Positions 17,898-26,026 of a DNA stretch of 64,000 nucleotides are shown here, one piece after another. The DNA comes from Dolichospermum planctonicum (GTDB lineage Bacteria; Cyanobacteriota; Cyanobacteriia; Cyanobacteriales; Nostocaceae): the NCBI RefSeq assembly GCF_005402965.1, contig NZ_BJCF01000005.1, positions 94,327-158,326 on the forward strand. The letters run 5' to 3'. Under the pieces are notes generated by a model, which saw nothing but the letters and a program-made list of their open reading frames with translations, was not told the DNA's origin and made no database searches. The position numbers and the translations under genes were made by a program. The first letter of the stretch is position 1, and every line of letters begins with the position of its first letter.

Positions 17898-17940
17898 CTC
17901 TCAATGCCTAGGAAGTTAGCTGACGGGCTAGGGTTGAGAG
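17898..17940 (-). promoter_or_regulatory. conserved-looking stem-loop upstream of the ABC operon
   Basis: Outer stem CTCTCAA/TTGAGAG and inner stem CCTAG/CTAGG enclose a 16-base loop, 126 bases before the permease start on the minus strand. The nested, GC-richer structure in AT-rich DNA suggests a leader RNA or a terminator read in either direction (a T-run follows on the plus strand). It does not match a riboswitch class I can name. Confidence 0.4.
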
Positions 17941-18349
17941 ATACCCCTTTTTACTTTATTTTAGAGGGTGTTTGAACTTTAAAACTCAAATTAATCAACT
18001 AATCAAGACAAAAATACGCCCCATAAATAATTTGGTTCCTCCGTTCCAGTGCTACTGTTGTAAACTGGACTAGGCTGACTTACTTGAAATTAATAGTAGC
18101 ATTCTAACATTGATATCTAGTGATAACATCAGTATTGATCATAAATATTAGTTACTTAACTACTGAATTTTATGCACTTTTAGGGAGAAAAATCTACAGA
18201 AATTGCTGATAATCAACAATTATCAACCGGAATAGTGATATGAAATCTGGAACTTTATAGTTAAGCTTGATATAGCAGTTCCTATGCTCGTGAGGTATAA
18301 AGTTTTTTAGTTTTAGGGAACAGTGAATAAATACAGCCGTTTCCGCTCT

Positions 18350-18419
18350 TATGAGGTACATCTTAAGCCCCCTTATCGCTTGCGGGGAGGGTTTGGGGGT
18401 GGGGTTCTTGTACCTCATA
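18350..18419. repeat. dispersed repeat bounded by perfect 11-base inverted repeats
   Basis: TATGAGGTACA (18350-18360) and TGTACCTCATA (18409-18419) flank a GC-rich core (CCCCCTTATCGCTTGCGGGG, 18368-18387). The core resembles a dispersed cyanobacterial repeat. A partial relative of the end (GTGAGGTATAAAG) occurs near 18290. Confidence 0.6.
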
Positions 18420-18578
18420 ACATTGAGAAGTGCTGTAGGTGTGTACTTCATTAGACCGGTAAACGAAATATAATTAGATGTTTTTCGTTATAATTCGATG
18501 TAATCAAAATTCAAATAAGATCATAAGAATTTGATTTATAATAAAAAAATATAAACTCTAATTAAGAGGTAAAATACC

Positions 18579-19022
18579 ATGCTAAAAATACAACCTCCAA
18601 CTGTAATTGATTTTCAACCAGCAATTACTGCTAAAGATAAGGATGATAAATCTATTTTAATGATAGATGTGAGATTTTCCGCTATGTATTCTTCCCCGGA
18701 TCTTAATATCTTAAAAATGGAACAATACCAGCATATTCCTTTTTTAATGTTTGTTAATTCTAATGTCATGAGAATCTTTAAGAGTCCGACTTTTAGAGAA
18801 GTAGCAAGATTGGACACGAAAAAGGTTTTAGAACATTATGATCCAGGCAGTATTGAAGGCATCATCTATCAATCTACTTTAATAACTCTAACTCAATCAT
18901 GGTTAAGAGATTTAGCTTATCATTGGAAAAGTGAGACCCCCCCTTACATTAAGGAAATGAAGGAAATTGGCTTATTTACTCTTTTGTTTGATGGTACAAC
19001 AGAGGAGTTAGAATTATTATGA
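18579..19022 (+). CDS. unknown protein, first gene of a PIN module, possibly nuclease-like
   Basis: 147 residues, ATG preceded by AAGAGG. It overlaps the next gene by four bases (ATGA), so the two are translated together. The pattern ILMIDVRFS (residues 26-34) followed by LKMEQYQHIPFLMFVNSNVMRIFK (45-68) resembles the core strands of PD-(D/E)XK-fold proteins in cyanobacteria, but the catalytic lysine would be an arginine, so it may be inactive or wrongly assigned. No close named family recognised. Confidence 0.6.
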   Translation: MLKIQPPTVIDFQPAITAKDKDDKSILMIDVRFSAMYSSPDLNILKMEQYQHIPFLMFVNSNVMRIFKSPTFREVARLDTKKVLEHYDPGSIEGIIYQSTLITLTQSWLRDLAYHWKSETPPYIKEMKEIGLFTLLFDGTTEELELL

Positions 19023-19621
19023 TTATTTATTTAGAAACTAATTCAATTATGGCAATTGCGAAAGGGAGAAATAAAGAATTAGAAAATTTTGTCTATGACT
19101 CCTCAGAAAATTTAAAGTTTGTTATTCCTAGTATTTGTTTAATGGAAACTCTGGTAGCGATAGAAAGAGAAGAAAAACGTAGTCAATCTTTTTCTCAAAC
19201 TATTCAAATAGAAATGAATGAAGCTAAACGAAATAAAGAATTAACTAATTCTCAATCTTTTGCCAATTATTTAGAACTTTGTTTGATTGATTATGGAAAA
19301 GTATTACGGGATTTTAGAAAGCGTTTTTTGAATATTATCGAATATTTAAAAAATCATGGTGAATTAATTGAACCAAGCATTAAAATGTTAGAAGCTACTT
19401 TAAATAATCCTTTGCTACCTGGGAAAAATCAAAGAAGAGATGATTTTATTTTACAGGTTATTTTAGCTCATGCTGAAAATAATTTATCAACGGATAAAGT
19501 TTTTTTTAGTGAGAATACTAAGGAATTTGGTAATACTAATATTCAACAGGTATTAGCTAATTTGGCAATTAATTATTTTAGTAGAATCTCTAATTTAGAA
19601 GGATGGTTAAATAAACAATAA
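19019..19621 (+). CDS. PIN-like domain RNase
   Basis: 200 residues. PIN-type acidic positions can be followed: YLETN (Glu6), CLMETL (Glu43), RRDDFILQVILAHA (Asp141/142) and the VFFSENTKEF segment (161-170), which matches the usual LSxNxxDF. PIN proteins cut RNA and are often toxins or defence effectors. It is longer than VapC toxins (about 130), with a helical insert at residues 50-120. Cotranslated with the upstream gene, which may be its regulator. Very AT-rich compared with the flanking genes. Confidence 0.7.
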   Translation: MIIYLETNSIMAIAKGRNKELENFVYDSSENLKFVIPSICLMETLVAIEREEKRSQSFSQTIQIEMNEAKRNKELTNSQSFANYLELCLIDYGKVLRDFRKRFLNIIEYLKNHGELIEPSIKMLEATLNNPLLPGKNQRRDDFILQVILAHAENNLSTDKVFFSENTKEFGNTNIQQVLANLAINYFSRISNLEGWLNKQ

Positions 19622-19640
19622 AAAATGCTAACTTGCATGG

Positions 19641-19760
19641 TTAATTTTCAAATTCTTCTAATGGAGCATCAAAATTATCAGCAATAGAAATAATATCTTT
19701 GTCTGTACCAAATAAAAGAAATGATTTCTTTAGATAGTGAACTTTAACAGCTTTTATCAT
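19641..19760 (-). CDS. small antitoxin-like frame
   Basis: 39 residues from the ATG at 19760 (51 from an in-frame ATG at 19796). The C-terminal IADNFDAPLEEFEN resembles the FDxPLxxF endings of VapB/DUF2281-type antitoxins in cyanobacteria. It has no toxin partner next to it on the same strand. It overlaps none of the PIN gene and faces it. Could be a solitary or remnant antitoxin. Confidence 0.35.
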   Translation of the reverse strand: MIKAVKVHYLKKSFLLFGTDKDIISIADNFDAPLEEFEN

Positions 19761-19768
19761 TGTCATCA

Positions 19769-19894
19769 ATGGATATAATAAACGGGTTACAATCATTAAC
19801 AAGAAGATTTTTATTAACCAAATTAGAAAATGATGAAAAATTATTGAATATATCTCCCATATTGAGAGAATATTTCAGAATTAATCATCATTAA
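19769..19894 (+). pseudogene. possible C-terminal remnant of a STAND/NB-ARC protein
   Basis: The 41-residue frame contains NGLQSLTRRFLLTKLEND and NISPILREYFR. This resembles the winged-helix segment after NB-ARC domains in cyanobacterial WD40/TPR signalling proteins (bALxsLxRRsLxxK ... lxPvxxEY). The rest of the protein is absent, so this would be a decayed scrap. It overlaps the start region of the small minus-strand frame. Confidence 0.3.
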
Positions 19895-19973
19895 TTATAC
19901 CAATAATACACCCTTCTTATCTTCGCGCCTCTGCGTCTTGTGCGTGAAAAAAATATTCAGTATAGTAAAACAC

Positions 19974-20690
19974 CTACTTATTCCAAGCAGGATGACACAA
20001 CAGAGAAGACATTACCCGTACCCCACGCAATTGATTAGAGAGGGGTAGATGACCTCTAGGGGCAGTTAAATCCCAGGTGAACCCGTGGGGGTATCTTGTC
20101 CAGTTATTACCATTCTTCCAGCCGATTTTCGGCCAGAGGTTAACCCAATTTTTATTTAAACCTAACCAAATTTCTCGTTGTACGGAAAAGCCGAATTTAC
20201 CTTGTGAGTGAACTACCCAAAGTTGATTAATAGTGCGTAGGTCTTGAATTGATAGACTTTCGACTTCTGTGAAGTATAGCCATTTTCTTTTTACTGCTTG
20301 AGAACCTGCTGCTTCACACATCTTCTGAATTGTCAAGAGGTCTGCTGCTTGAAAATCTTGATTTACAAGTAGCTTTTGCAAAGAATTGTAACTGATCCCA
20401 CAGTCCGATTTTAGAGGTACAATTCCTTCAGGAAAGTTAGTTTGTAGAAATTCCTGACTTGTCGGTGCATCAGTATTGTAAATGACTTGGTAGACTTGGC
20501 CATCAATCCAAGTTGCTGGGTGGTCACGACGTTTCAGCAAAAATTCCTTCAATACCTCTAACCCATCATTACCCAAGTCAGCTAACTGCGGGATGATTTG
20601 TTGTTGGACTTTTTCGGACCCAGCGATTAACTTTTGGCGGAGGGAGTCAAGATCATTTGTAGTGCCTGATACAATCATTGGGTCTGTCAT
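19974..20690 (-). CDS. gun4: GUN4 tetrapyrrole-binding regulator of Mg-chelatase
   Basis: 238 residues, the length of the Synechocystis protein. The C-terminal GUN4 domain has SLQKLLVNQDFQAADLLTIQ, the WLYFTEVESLSIQDLRTINQLWVVHSQGKFGFSVQ core and EIWLGLNKNWVNLWPKIGW. The N-terminal 80 residues are the helical bundle seen in cyanobacterial forms. GUN4 binds protoporphyrin IX and Mg-protoporphyrin and stimulates ChlH. Single gene, divergent from icd. Confidence 0.95.
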   Translation of the reverse strand: MTDPMIVSGTTNDLDSLRQKLIAGSEKVQQQIIPQLADLGNDGLEVLKEFLLKRRDHPATWIDGQVYQVIYNTDAPTSQEFLQTNFPEGIVPLKSDCGISYNSLQKLLVNQDFQAADLLTIQKMCEAAGSQAVKRKWLYFTEVESLSIQDLRTINQLWVVHSQGKFGFSVQREIWLGLNKNWVNLWPKIGWKNGNNWTRYPHGFTWDLTAPRGHLPLSNQLRGVRVMSSLLCHPAWNK

Positions 20691-20967
20691 GCCATTACTC
20701 GTGTTAGCGTGAGCGTGAATAAACTATCTATTGCTATCGGTTATTCTACAAAATGAAGCACAAATAGCGAAAAGTAGTTTACTTCAAATCTTGGGGAAAT
20801 TTGGAAAACCCCGGAGTGTGTATCTGAAAAAATCACTCCCGGTGGCTTTAGTGAAATCCTAGCCCACAATACTTTATCAGCTAAGGAGTGACAAAATCCA
20901 GGAGTGACAGAATAAATACTCCTGACTCCTAAGTTGGTGAACTTCTTCTATTTGGAATGTGTTAACT

Positions 20968-22389
20968 ATGTACGAAAAGATTACTCCTCCCACCACCGGC
21001 GCAAAAATTACCTTCAAAAATGGTGAACCGGTTGTTCCTGAAAATCCCATTATCCCATTTATTCGCGGTGATGGTACGGGTATAGATATTTGGCCTGCAA
21101 CGGAAAAAGTGCTTGATGCCGCAGTAGCAAAAGCATATAATGGCACAAGAAAAATTAGCTGGTTTAAGGTTTATGCTGGTGATGAAGCCTGTGATTTATA
21201 TGGAACATATCAATATTTACCCCAGGATACATTGACGGCTATTAAAGAATATGGCGTAGCGATTAAGGGACCTTTGACTACTCCCGTTGGTGGAGGGATT
21301 CGTTCTTTAAATGTCGCATTACGCCAAATCTTTGATCTGTATACTTGCGTGCGTCCTTGTCGTTATTACGCTGGTACACCTTCTCCTCACAAAACTCCTG
21401 AAAAATTGGATGTTATTGTTTATCGGGAAAATACGGAAGATATTTATTTGGGAATTGAGTGGAAACAAGGTAGTGAAATAGGGAATCGCCTCATTAAAAT
21501 ACTCAACGAAGAGTTAATACCTGCTACAACAGAACACGGTAAAAAGCAAATTCCCCTTGATGCTGGTATCGGTATCAAACCTATCAGTAAAACTGGTTCT
21601 CAGCGTTTAGTTAGACGTGCGATTAAACACGCTTTGTTATTGCCTAAAAATAAGCAACAAGTCACTTTGGTGCATAAAGGCAATATTATGAAATATACCG
21701 AAGGAGCTTTTCGTGACTGGGGTTATGAACTGGCTACTACGGAATTTCGTCAAGAAACTGTTACAGAACGGGAATCTTGGATATTAGGAAATAAAGAGAA
21801 AAATCCCAATATTTCCGCAGAAGAAAACGCCCGTCAAATTGATCCTGGTTTTGATGCTTTAACACCAGAGAAAAAAGCCCAAATTGTCAAAGAAGTAGAA
21901 ACAGTTCTGAATACAATTTGGGAAAGCCACGGCAATGGCCAATGGAAAGAGAAAATCATGGTCAATGACCGCATTGCTGATAGTATCTTTCAACAAATTC
22001 AAACTCGTCCAGATGAGTATTCTATTCTGGCTACAATGAACCTGAACGGTGATTATTTATCTGATGCTGCTGCTGCTATTGTTGGCGGTTTAGGCATGGG
22101 TCCAGGGGCAAATATTGGCGATTCCTGCGCGATTTTTGAAGCCACTCATGGTACAGCACCAAAACACGCTGGGTTAGATAAAATTAACCCCGGTTCTGTG
22201 ATTCTTTCCGGTGTGATGATGTTAGAATATATGGGTTGGCAAGCCGCCGCAGATTTGATTAAAAAAGGATTAGGTGCAGCCATAGCAAATGGTCAAGTTA
22301 CTTATGATTTAGCGCGGTTAATTGAACCACCTGTACAACCTTTAAAATGTTCTGAATTTGCTGACGCAATTATCAAACATTTCGGTTAG
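20968..22389 (+). CDS. icd: NADP-dependent isocitrate dehydrogenase
   Basis: 473 residues from the ATG at 20968 (an in-frame GTG three codons earlier is less likely). Substrate and cofactor motifs: [30 protein letters not shown] (phosphate-loop serine and arginines), [14 protein letters not shown] and [17 protein letters not shown]. Longer than the E. coli enzyme by a typical cyanobacterial insert around residues 245-315. It makes 2-oxoglutarate, the carbon skeleton for ammonium assimilation and the NtcA signal. Confidence 0.97.
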   Translation: MYEKITPPTTGAKITFKNGEPVVPENPIIPFIRGDGTGIDIWPATEKVLDAAVAKAYNGTRKISWFKVYAGDEACDLYGTYQYLPQDTLTAIKEYGVAIKGPLTTPVGGGIRSLNVALRQIFDLYTCVRPCRYYAGTPSPHKTPEKLDVIVYRENTEDIYLGIEWKQGSEIGNRLIKILNEELIPATTEHGKKQIPLDAGIGIKPISKTGSQRLVRRAIKHALLLPKNKQQVTLVHKGNIMKYTEGAFRDWGYELATTEFRQETVTERESWILGNKEKNPNISAEENARQIDPGFDALTPEKKAQIVKEVETVLNTIWESHGNGQWKEKIMVNDRIADSIFQQIQTRPDEYSILATMNLNGDYLSDAAAAIVGGLGMGPGANIGDSCAIFEATHGTAPKHAGLDKINPGSVILSGVMMLEYMGWQAAADLIKKGLGAAIANGQVTYDLARLIEPPVQPLKCSEFADAIIKHFG

Positions 22390-22416
22390 TTTCTGTTATC
22401 CTGAAATCAAGTGTTG

Positions 22417-22449
22417 AGATCCCCGACTTCCTCATAAAGTTGGGGATCT
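22417..22449 (+). repeat. hairpin-forming dispersed repeat after icd
   Basis: AGATCCCCGACTT pairs with AAGTTGGGGATCT (13 pairs, one G-U), 27 bases after the icd stop. It may end icd transcription. A degenerate relative (AGATCACCGACTTC) occurs near 39371, and this type of palindrome is common in cyanobacteria. Confidence 0.7.
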
Positions 22450-22489
22450 GGCAAATATGAGGATTACAGTCACTAACCAGGTTATTTGT

Positions 22490-23065
22490 ATGGTTATGAG
22501 TGCTTTAAAACTAAATTTAAACACAGTTAATTTTACCGATGAACAGTTTTATCAACTATGTCAAAAAAACGGCGATTTAAAACTTGAACGGACAGCTAGG
22601 GGAGAATTAATTATTATGCCACCAGTGGGGGGAGAAAGCGGTAATCGAGAGGCTGATTTGATTATTGATTTAGGTGTTTGGAATCGGCAAACAGGACTAG
22701 GTTACACCTTTAGTTCTTCTACTATATTTAAATTACCAAATGGTGGCGATCGCTCTCCCGATGTAGCTTGGATTAAAAAAGAACGTTGGGAAGCACTCAC
22801 TCCCGAAGAAAAACGCAAATTTCCCCCCATTGCACCAGATTTTGTGATTGAATTAAGGTCAGCAACAGACGATTTAAAAACTCTGCATCAGAAAATGCAA
22901 GAATATATGGATGCAGGAGTAAAACTGGCATGGTTAATAAATCCTCAACAACAAGAAGTAGAAATTTATCGTTCAGGAAAAGATGTAGAACTACGAAATC
23001 TACCTACAAAATTATTAGGAGAAGATATCTTACCGGGATTTAGTTTGAGTTTAGATTTTTATTAA
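22490..23065 (+). CDS. Uma2 family (DUF820) endonuclease-like protein
   Basis: 191 residues from the ATG at 22490; ATGs at 22457 and 22496 are alternatives. GELIIMPPVGGESGNREADL, RSPDVAWIKKERW, FVIELRSATDDLKTLHQKMQEYMDAGVKLAWLINPQQ is the full canonical Uma2 layout: Asp of SPDV, Glu of IELRS and Lys of HQKMQEY would form the PD-(D/E)XK site. An 11-base duplication covers the stop codon. Confidence 0.9.
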   Translation: MVMSALKLNLNTVNFTDEQFYQLCQKNGDLKLERTARGELIIMPPVGGESGNREADLIIDLGVWNRQTGLGYTFSSSTIFKLPNGGDRSPDVAWIKKERWEALTPEEKRKFPPIAPDFVIELRSATDDLKTLHQKMQEYMDAGVKLAWLINPQQQEVEIYRSGKDVELRNLPTKLLGEDILPGFSLSLDFY

Positions 23066-23084
23066 AATACCCATAAAATACCCA
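23063..23084. repeat. 11-base perfect tandem duplication over an Uma2 stop
   Basis: TAAAATACCCA occurs twice head to tail; the first TAA is the stop codon of the Uma2 gene. Confidence 0.9.
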
Positions 23085-23233
23085 ATACTTTATCCCCATG
23101 CCAATCTTTGCACTAAAATAAACCTGAAATCGGTAAAAATGACATTTTAGGGTCACGTCTCTACAAAGGTTCTAGGAAATACACATTTAATTTTTGAAAA
23201 TGTGTTTCTAACAAATATCAAATATGTGTAAAG

Positions 23234-24028
23234 TTAGGGGTTAAATTCCCATGTAGATAGCTGAGTCAGTCCATAGCCATAGGTCAGATTATACTGTAAA
23301 GGCGTAATGCTGATATAATTCTTTTCAATGGCATGAATATCAAGAGGGATGTGGTTTGGTAAATTTAACTCTAGGGGTGGTTCTACATTTTCTATCACCT
23401 CTCCGGTTAACCAGTAGTAAGTTTTACCTCTGGGATCAGTTCGCTTATTAAAAACATCCACGTAGCGTCTGACACATTGTCTGGTCAGGGTAACACCAGC
23501 AATTTCTTCCCAGGATATAGGAGGAACATTAACATTAAGTAACATTGATTCTGGTAGTGGTTGGGCGGCAATTTTGGCGACTAGGACTTCCGCAAATTTA
23601 GCCGCTGGTTGAAAGTCTTTATGAGTATGACTGGTTAAACTAAACGCAACACTAGGAATACCTTCAATTACTCCTTCCATTGCGGCCGAAACAGTCCCAG
23701 AGTAGAGAATTTCTGTCCCTAAATTTGCGCCTTGGTTAATTCCAGATAGCACTAAGTCGGGTGGAGAATCTAATAAAGCCCATAATGCCAATTTTACACA
23801 ATCTGAAGGCGTGCCATCACAAGCCCAAGCTTTAATATCAGGATCAAAAACAGATTCTACTATTTCGGCGCGGATTGGTTGCAGTAAGGTTAATCCATGA
23901 CCTGTTGCCGACCTCTCTCGATCTGGACAAACTACTGTCACTTCATGACCCGCTGCTGCTAAGGTGTTGGCTAAGGTACGAATACCCAAAGCAGAAATTC
24001 CATCATCGTTGCTAATTAGTAATTTCAT
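23234..24028 (-). CDS. surE: SurE 5'/3'-nucleotidase
   Basis: 264 residues. The N-terminal [17 protein letters not shown] carries the metal-binding Asp8-Asp9 pair, and [42 protein letters not shown] complete the active site. SurE dephosphorylates nucleoside monophosphates and polyphosphate. Divergent from pheS, with the spacer made almost wholly of heptamer repeats. Confidence 0.96.
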   Translation of the reverse strand: MKLLISNDDGISALGIRTLANTLAAAGHEVTVVCPDRERSATGHGLTLLQPIRAEIVESVFDPDIKAWACDGTPSDCVKLALWALLDSPPDLVLSGINQGANLGTEILYSGTVSAAMEGVIEGIPSVAFSLTSHTHKDFQPAAKFAEVLVAKIAAQPLPESMLLNVNVPPISWEEIAGVTLTRQCVRRYVDVFNKRTDPRGKTYYWLTGEVIENVEPPLELNLPNHIPLDIHAIEKNYISITPLQYNLTYGYGLTQLSTWEFNP

Positions 24029-24041
24029 TATGTCAGTTGAT

Positions 24042-24235
24042 AGGTGACAGGTGATAGGTGACAGGTGACAGGTGATAGCAGATAGGTGATAGCAGATAGG
24101 TGGCAGGTGATAGCGGATAGCGGATAGTAAAAAATATTACCTCTTCCCTGTTTCCTGTTACCTGTCACCTCTTCCCTGTCACCTGTTCCCTACTATAGAC
24201 TAATGACTAATCACCAATGACTAATAACTAATGAC
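24042..24235. repeat. three adjacent heptamer repeat arrays (STRR type)
   Basis: Twelve 7-base units of AGGTGAC/AGGTGAT/AGCGGAT type (24042-24125), eight of ACCTCTT/CCCTGTC type (24139-24194) and five of TAATGAC type (24201-24235). The second array is partly the reverse complement of the first, so the spacer can fold. The fifth TAATGAC unit contains the pheS start codon. Confidence 0.9.
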
Positions 24236-25223
24236 TAACAATTTAGAGGATCAACTTTTAGCATTACGGCAGGAAGGGGAAACAGCGATCGCCTCTGCTG
24301 ATACCCTAGAACGCCTAGAAGAACTCAGAGTTAACTATTTGGGTAAAAAGGGGCAATTGGGGGCGTTATTACGAAGTATGGGGCAAATGAGCGCGGAGGA
24401 ACGTCCTAAAATTGGGGCGATCGCTAATATTGTTAAAGAAGCTATTCAAAACAGCCTTGACCAACAACGCACATTTTTAGAAGCGGCGCAAATTCAGGCA
24501 CAGCTAGAGGCTGAAACCATAGATGTCACCATGCCTGGTATTTACCGTCCCCAAGGTCGGATTCATCCCCTCAATGGCATTATTGACCAAACCCTAGATA
24601 TCTTTGTCGGCATGGGTTACACCGTTGCCCAAGGATCAGAAATGGAAACAGATTACTACAATTTTGAAGCTCTGAACACCCCCCCAGATCATCCAGCCCG
24701 CGATATGCAGGATACCTTTTATTTACCAGATGGTAATTTACTGCGAACTCATACTTCATCGGTGCAAATTCGCTACATGGAAAAGGAAGAACCACCCATT
24801 CGAGTTGTTGCCCCAGGTCGAGTATATCGTAGAGATGATGTAGATGCGACCCACTCAGCAGTTTTCCATCAAATTGAACTTTTAGCCATAGATGAAGGAC
24901 TGACTTTTACAGACCTGAAAGGAACTGTCAAGATATTTTTACAATCAATATTTGGCGATTTACCAATTCGTTTTCGCGCCAGTTATTTCCCTTTTACTGA
25001 ACCTTCAGCCGAAGTAGATTTACAATGGAAAGGACGTTGGTTAGAAGTTATGGGTTGCGGTATGGTTGACCCCAATGTTTTGAAATCTGTAGGTTATGAT
25101 CCTGAAGTTTATAGTGGATTTGCAGCGGGTTTTGGTGTAGAACGTTTTGCAATGGTGTTACATCAAATTGATGATATTCGTCGTTTGTATAATAGCGATT
25201 TACGCTTTTTACAACAGTTTTAA
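24231..25223 (+). CDS. pheS: phenylalanyl-tRNA synthetase alpha subunit
   Basis: 330 residues. An N-terminal coiled coil (residues 1-85) precedes the class II core: motif 1 region [19 protein letters not shown], motif 2 [12 protein letters not shown] and [26 protein letters not shown], motif 3 [20 protein letters not shown]. It charges tRNA-Phe with PheT, encoded elsewhere. The start ATG lies in a heptamer repeat, with two very short upstream ATG-stop frames (24203, 24217); the latter's TAA overlaps the real ATG. No clear ribosome binding site. Confidence 0.96.
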   Translation: MTNNLEDQLLALRQEGETAIASADTLERLEELRVNYLGKKGQLGALLRSMGQMSAEERPKIGAIANIVKEAIQNSLDQQRTFLEAAQIQAQLEAETIDVTMPGIYRPQGRIHPLNGIIDQTLDIFVGMGYTVAQGSEMETDYYNFEALNTPPDHPARDMQDTFYLPDGNLLRTHTSSVQIRYMEKEEPPIRVVAPGRVYRRDDVDATHSAVFHQIELLAIDEGLTFTDLKGTVKIFLQSIFGDLPIRFRASYFPFTEPSAEVDLQWKGRWLEVMGCGMVDPNVLKSVGYDPEVYSGFAAGFGVERFAMVLHQIDDIRRLYNSDLRFLQQF

Positions 25224-25229
25224 TATTCA

Positions 25230-25249
25230 GGCGGGATTTTCCCGCCTTT
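25230..25249 (+). terminator. terminator after pheS, shared with convergent Uma2
   Basis: GGCGGGA (25230-25236) pairs with TCCCGCC (25240-25246), loop TTT, followed by TTTG. GC-rich 7-pair stem in a 31-base convergent spacer. Confidence 0.8.
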
Positions 25250-25254
25250 GATAA

Positions 25255-25818
25255 TTATGAATTAAAACTCAACCAACCAAAAATCTCTTGAACCGTTAAT
25301 TCTAAATTTATATTTTCTAGAACTGGTAATTTATCGTCACTTTCATATATTTCTATTTTTTGTCCAGGAAAGACAGCCAATACACTTTCTTCTTCTGGGT
25401 TTAATAACCAACCTAATTCAGTTCCATGGCGGGAACAATGCAATAATTTAGTTAAGACTTTTTTCTGTGGTTGTTCAGGAGAAAGAATCTCTATTACCCA
25501 GTCAGGATGAATTTCAAAACGGTTAGCAATTCTCCCAGATTCAGTTTTGGGAATTCTCTCCCACCGGAACACGGCAATATCAGGCACAATGGTACTACCA
25601 CCAAAAGTACAACGTAGTTCTGGGAAGGCTATGGCAATTTTTTGAGTTCTAGTGAGTCCATTGACAACTTCAATAAAAGTAGTCTGAATTAAGCTGTGTT
25701 CACCTTGTGGCATAGGTTTTTGCAGGATTTCCCCGTTAATAAATTCTGATGCTGGTTTAGTTTCTGGTAACTTGACAAAATCTTCTAGTGTAATCTGGCG
25801 TTCAGTGGCTATAGTCAT
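25255..25818 (-). CDS. Uma2 family (DUF820) endonuclease-like protein
   Basis: 187 residues, ATG start. MTIATERQITLEDFVKLPETKPASEFINGEI is a standard Uma2 N-terminus in this family; VPDIAVFRWERIP, WVIEILSPEQPQKKVLTKLLHC and ELGWLLNPEEESV give the acidic residues and lysine of the site. Converges with pheS. Two near-palindromes lie about 150 bases upstream of its start. Confidence 0.9.
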   Translation of the reverse strand: MTIATERQITLEDFVKLPETKPASEFINGEILQKPMPQGEHSLIQTTFIEVVNGLTRTQKIAIAFPELRCTFGGSTIVPDIAVFRWERIPKTESGRIANRFEIHPDWVIEILSPEQPQKKVLTKLLHCSRHGTELGWLLNPEEESVLAVFPGQKIEIYESDDKLPVLENINLELTVQEIFGWLSFNS

Positions 25819-25963
25819 AATTGGTAACTAGAAAGCATAGTTATATTATCAACGATAATGTTCAAATATATGTATTGATAAAAAATCGGGTGAGAGTAAC
25901 TTACCAGTTCGGTAACTGTACTCAATTAAAATTACGAAAAAGGCAGCAAATACAGTAGTTATT

Positions 25964-26006
25964 GGTACAAAATTTGTACCAATTGTTAAAATGGTACAAA
26001 CTTGTA
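25964..26006. promoter_or_regulatory. paired near-palindromes GGTACAAAxTTTGTACC
   Basis: GGTACAAA-a-TTTGTACC (25964-25980) is a perfect dyad, and GGTACAAA-c-TTGTAgac (25993-26008) a weaker second copy 29 bases on. They lie between the WD40 gene stop and the Uma2 start, both on the minus strand. Two spaced dyads resemble an operator, but the first could also help terminate the WD40 transcript. Confidence 0.4.
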
Positions 26007-26026
26007 GACACAATCATAGTTTTAAC

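Larger units (their letters stand above)
17773..18578. other. 806-base intergenic region
   Basis: Holds a structured element (17898-17940), an imperfect direct repeat, an inverted-repeat insertion-like segment (18350-18419) and AT-rich DNA leading to the accessory module at 18579. I see no convincing gene; an open frame at 18194-18451 is repeat-derived. Confidence 0.6.

Noticed and set aside
17898..17940. TPP, guanidine-I or glutamine riboswitch
   Set aside because: Some short words are similar on one strand or the other, but the required conserved cores are missing, so only an unnamed structured element is reported.
18194..18451. 85-residue open frame on the minus strand
   Set aside because: It runs through the inverted-repeat element at 18350-18419 and has no ribosome binding site or protein-like composition.
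24042..24235. CRISPR-like array
   Set aside because: The 7-base period has no spacers; it is a short tandem repeat array. The same applies to 56508-56591.
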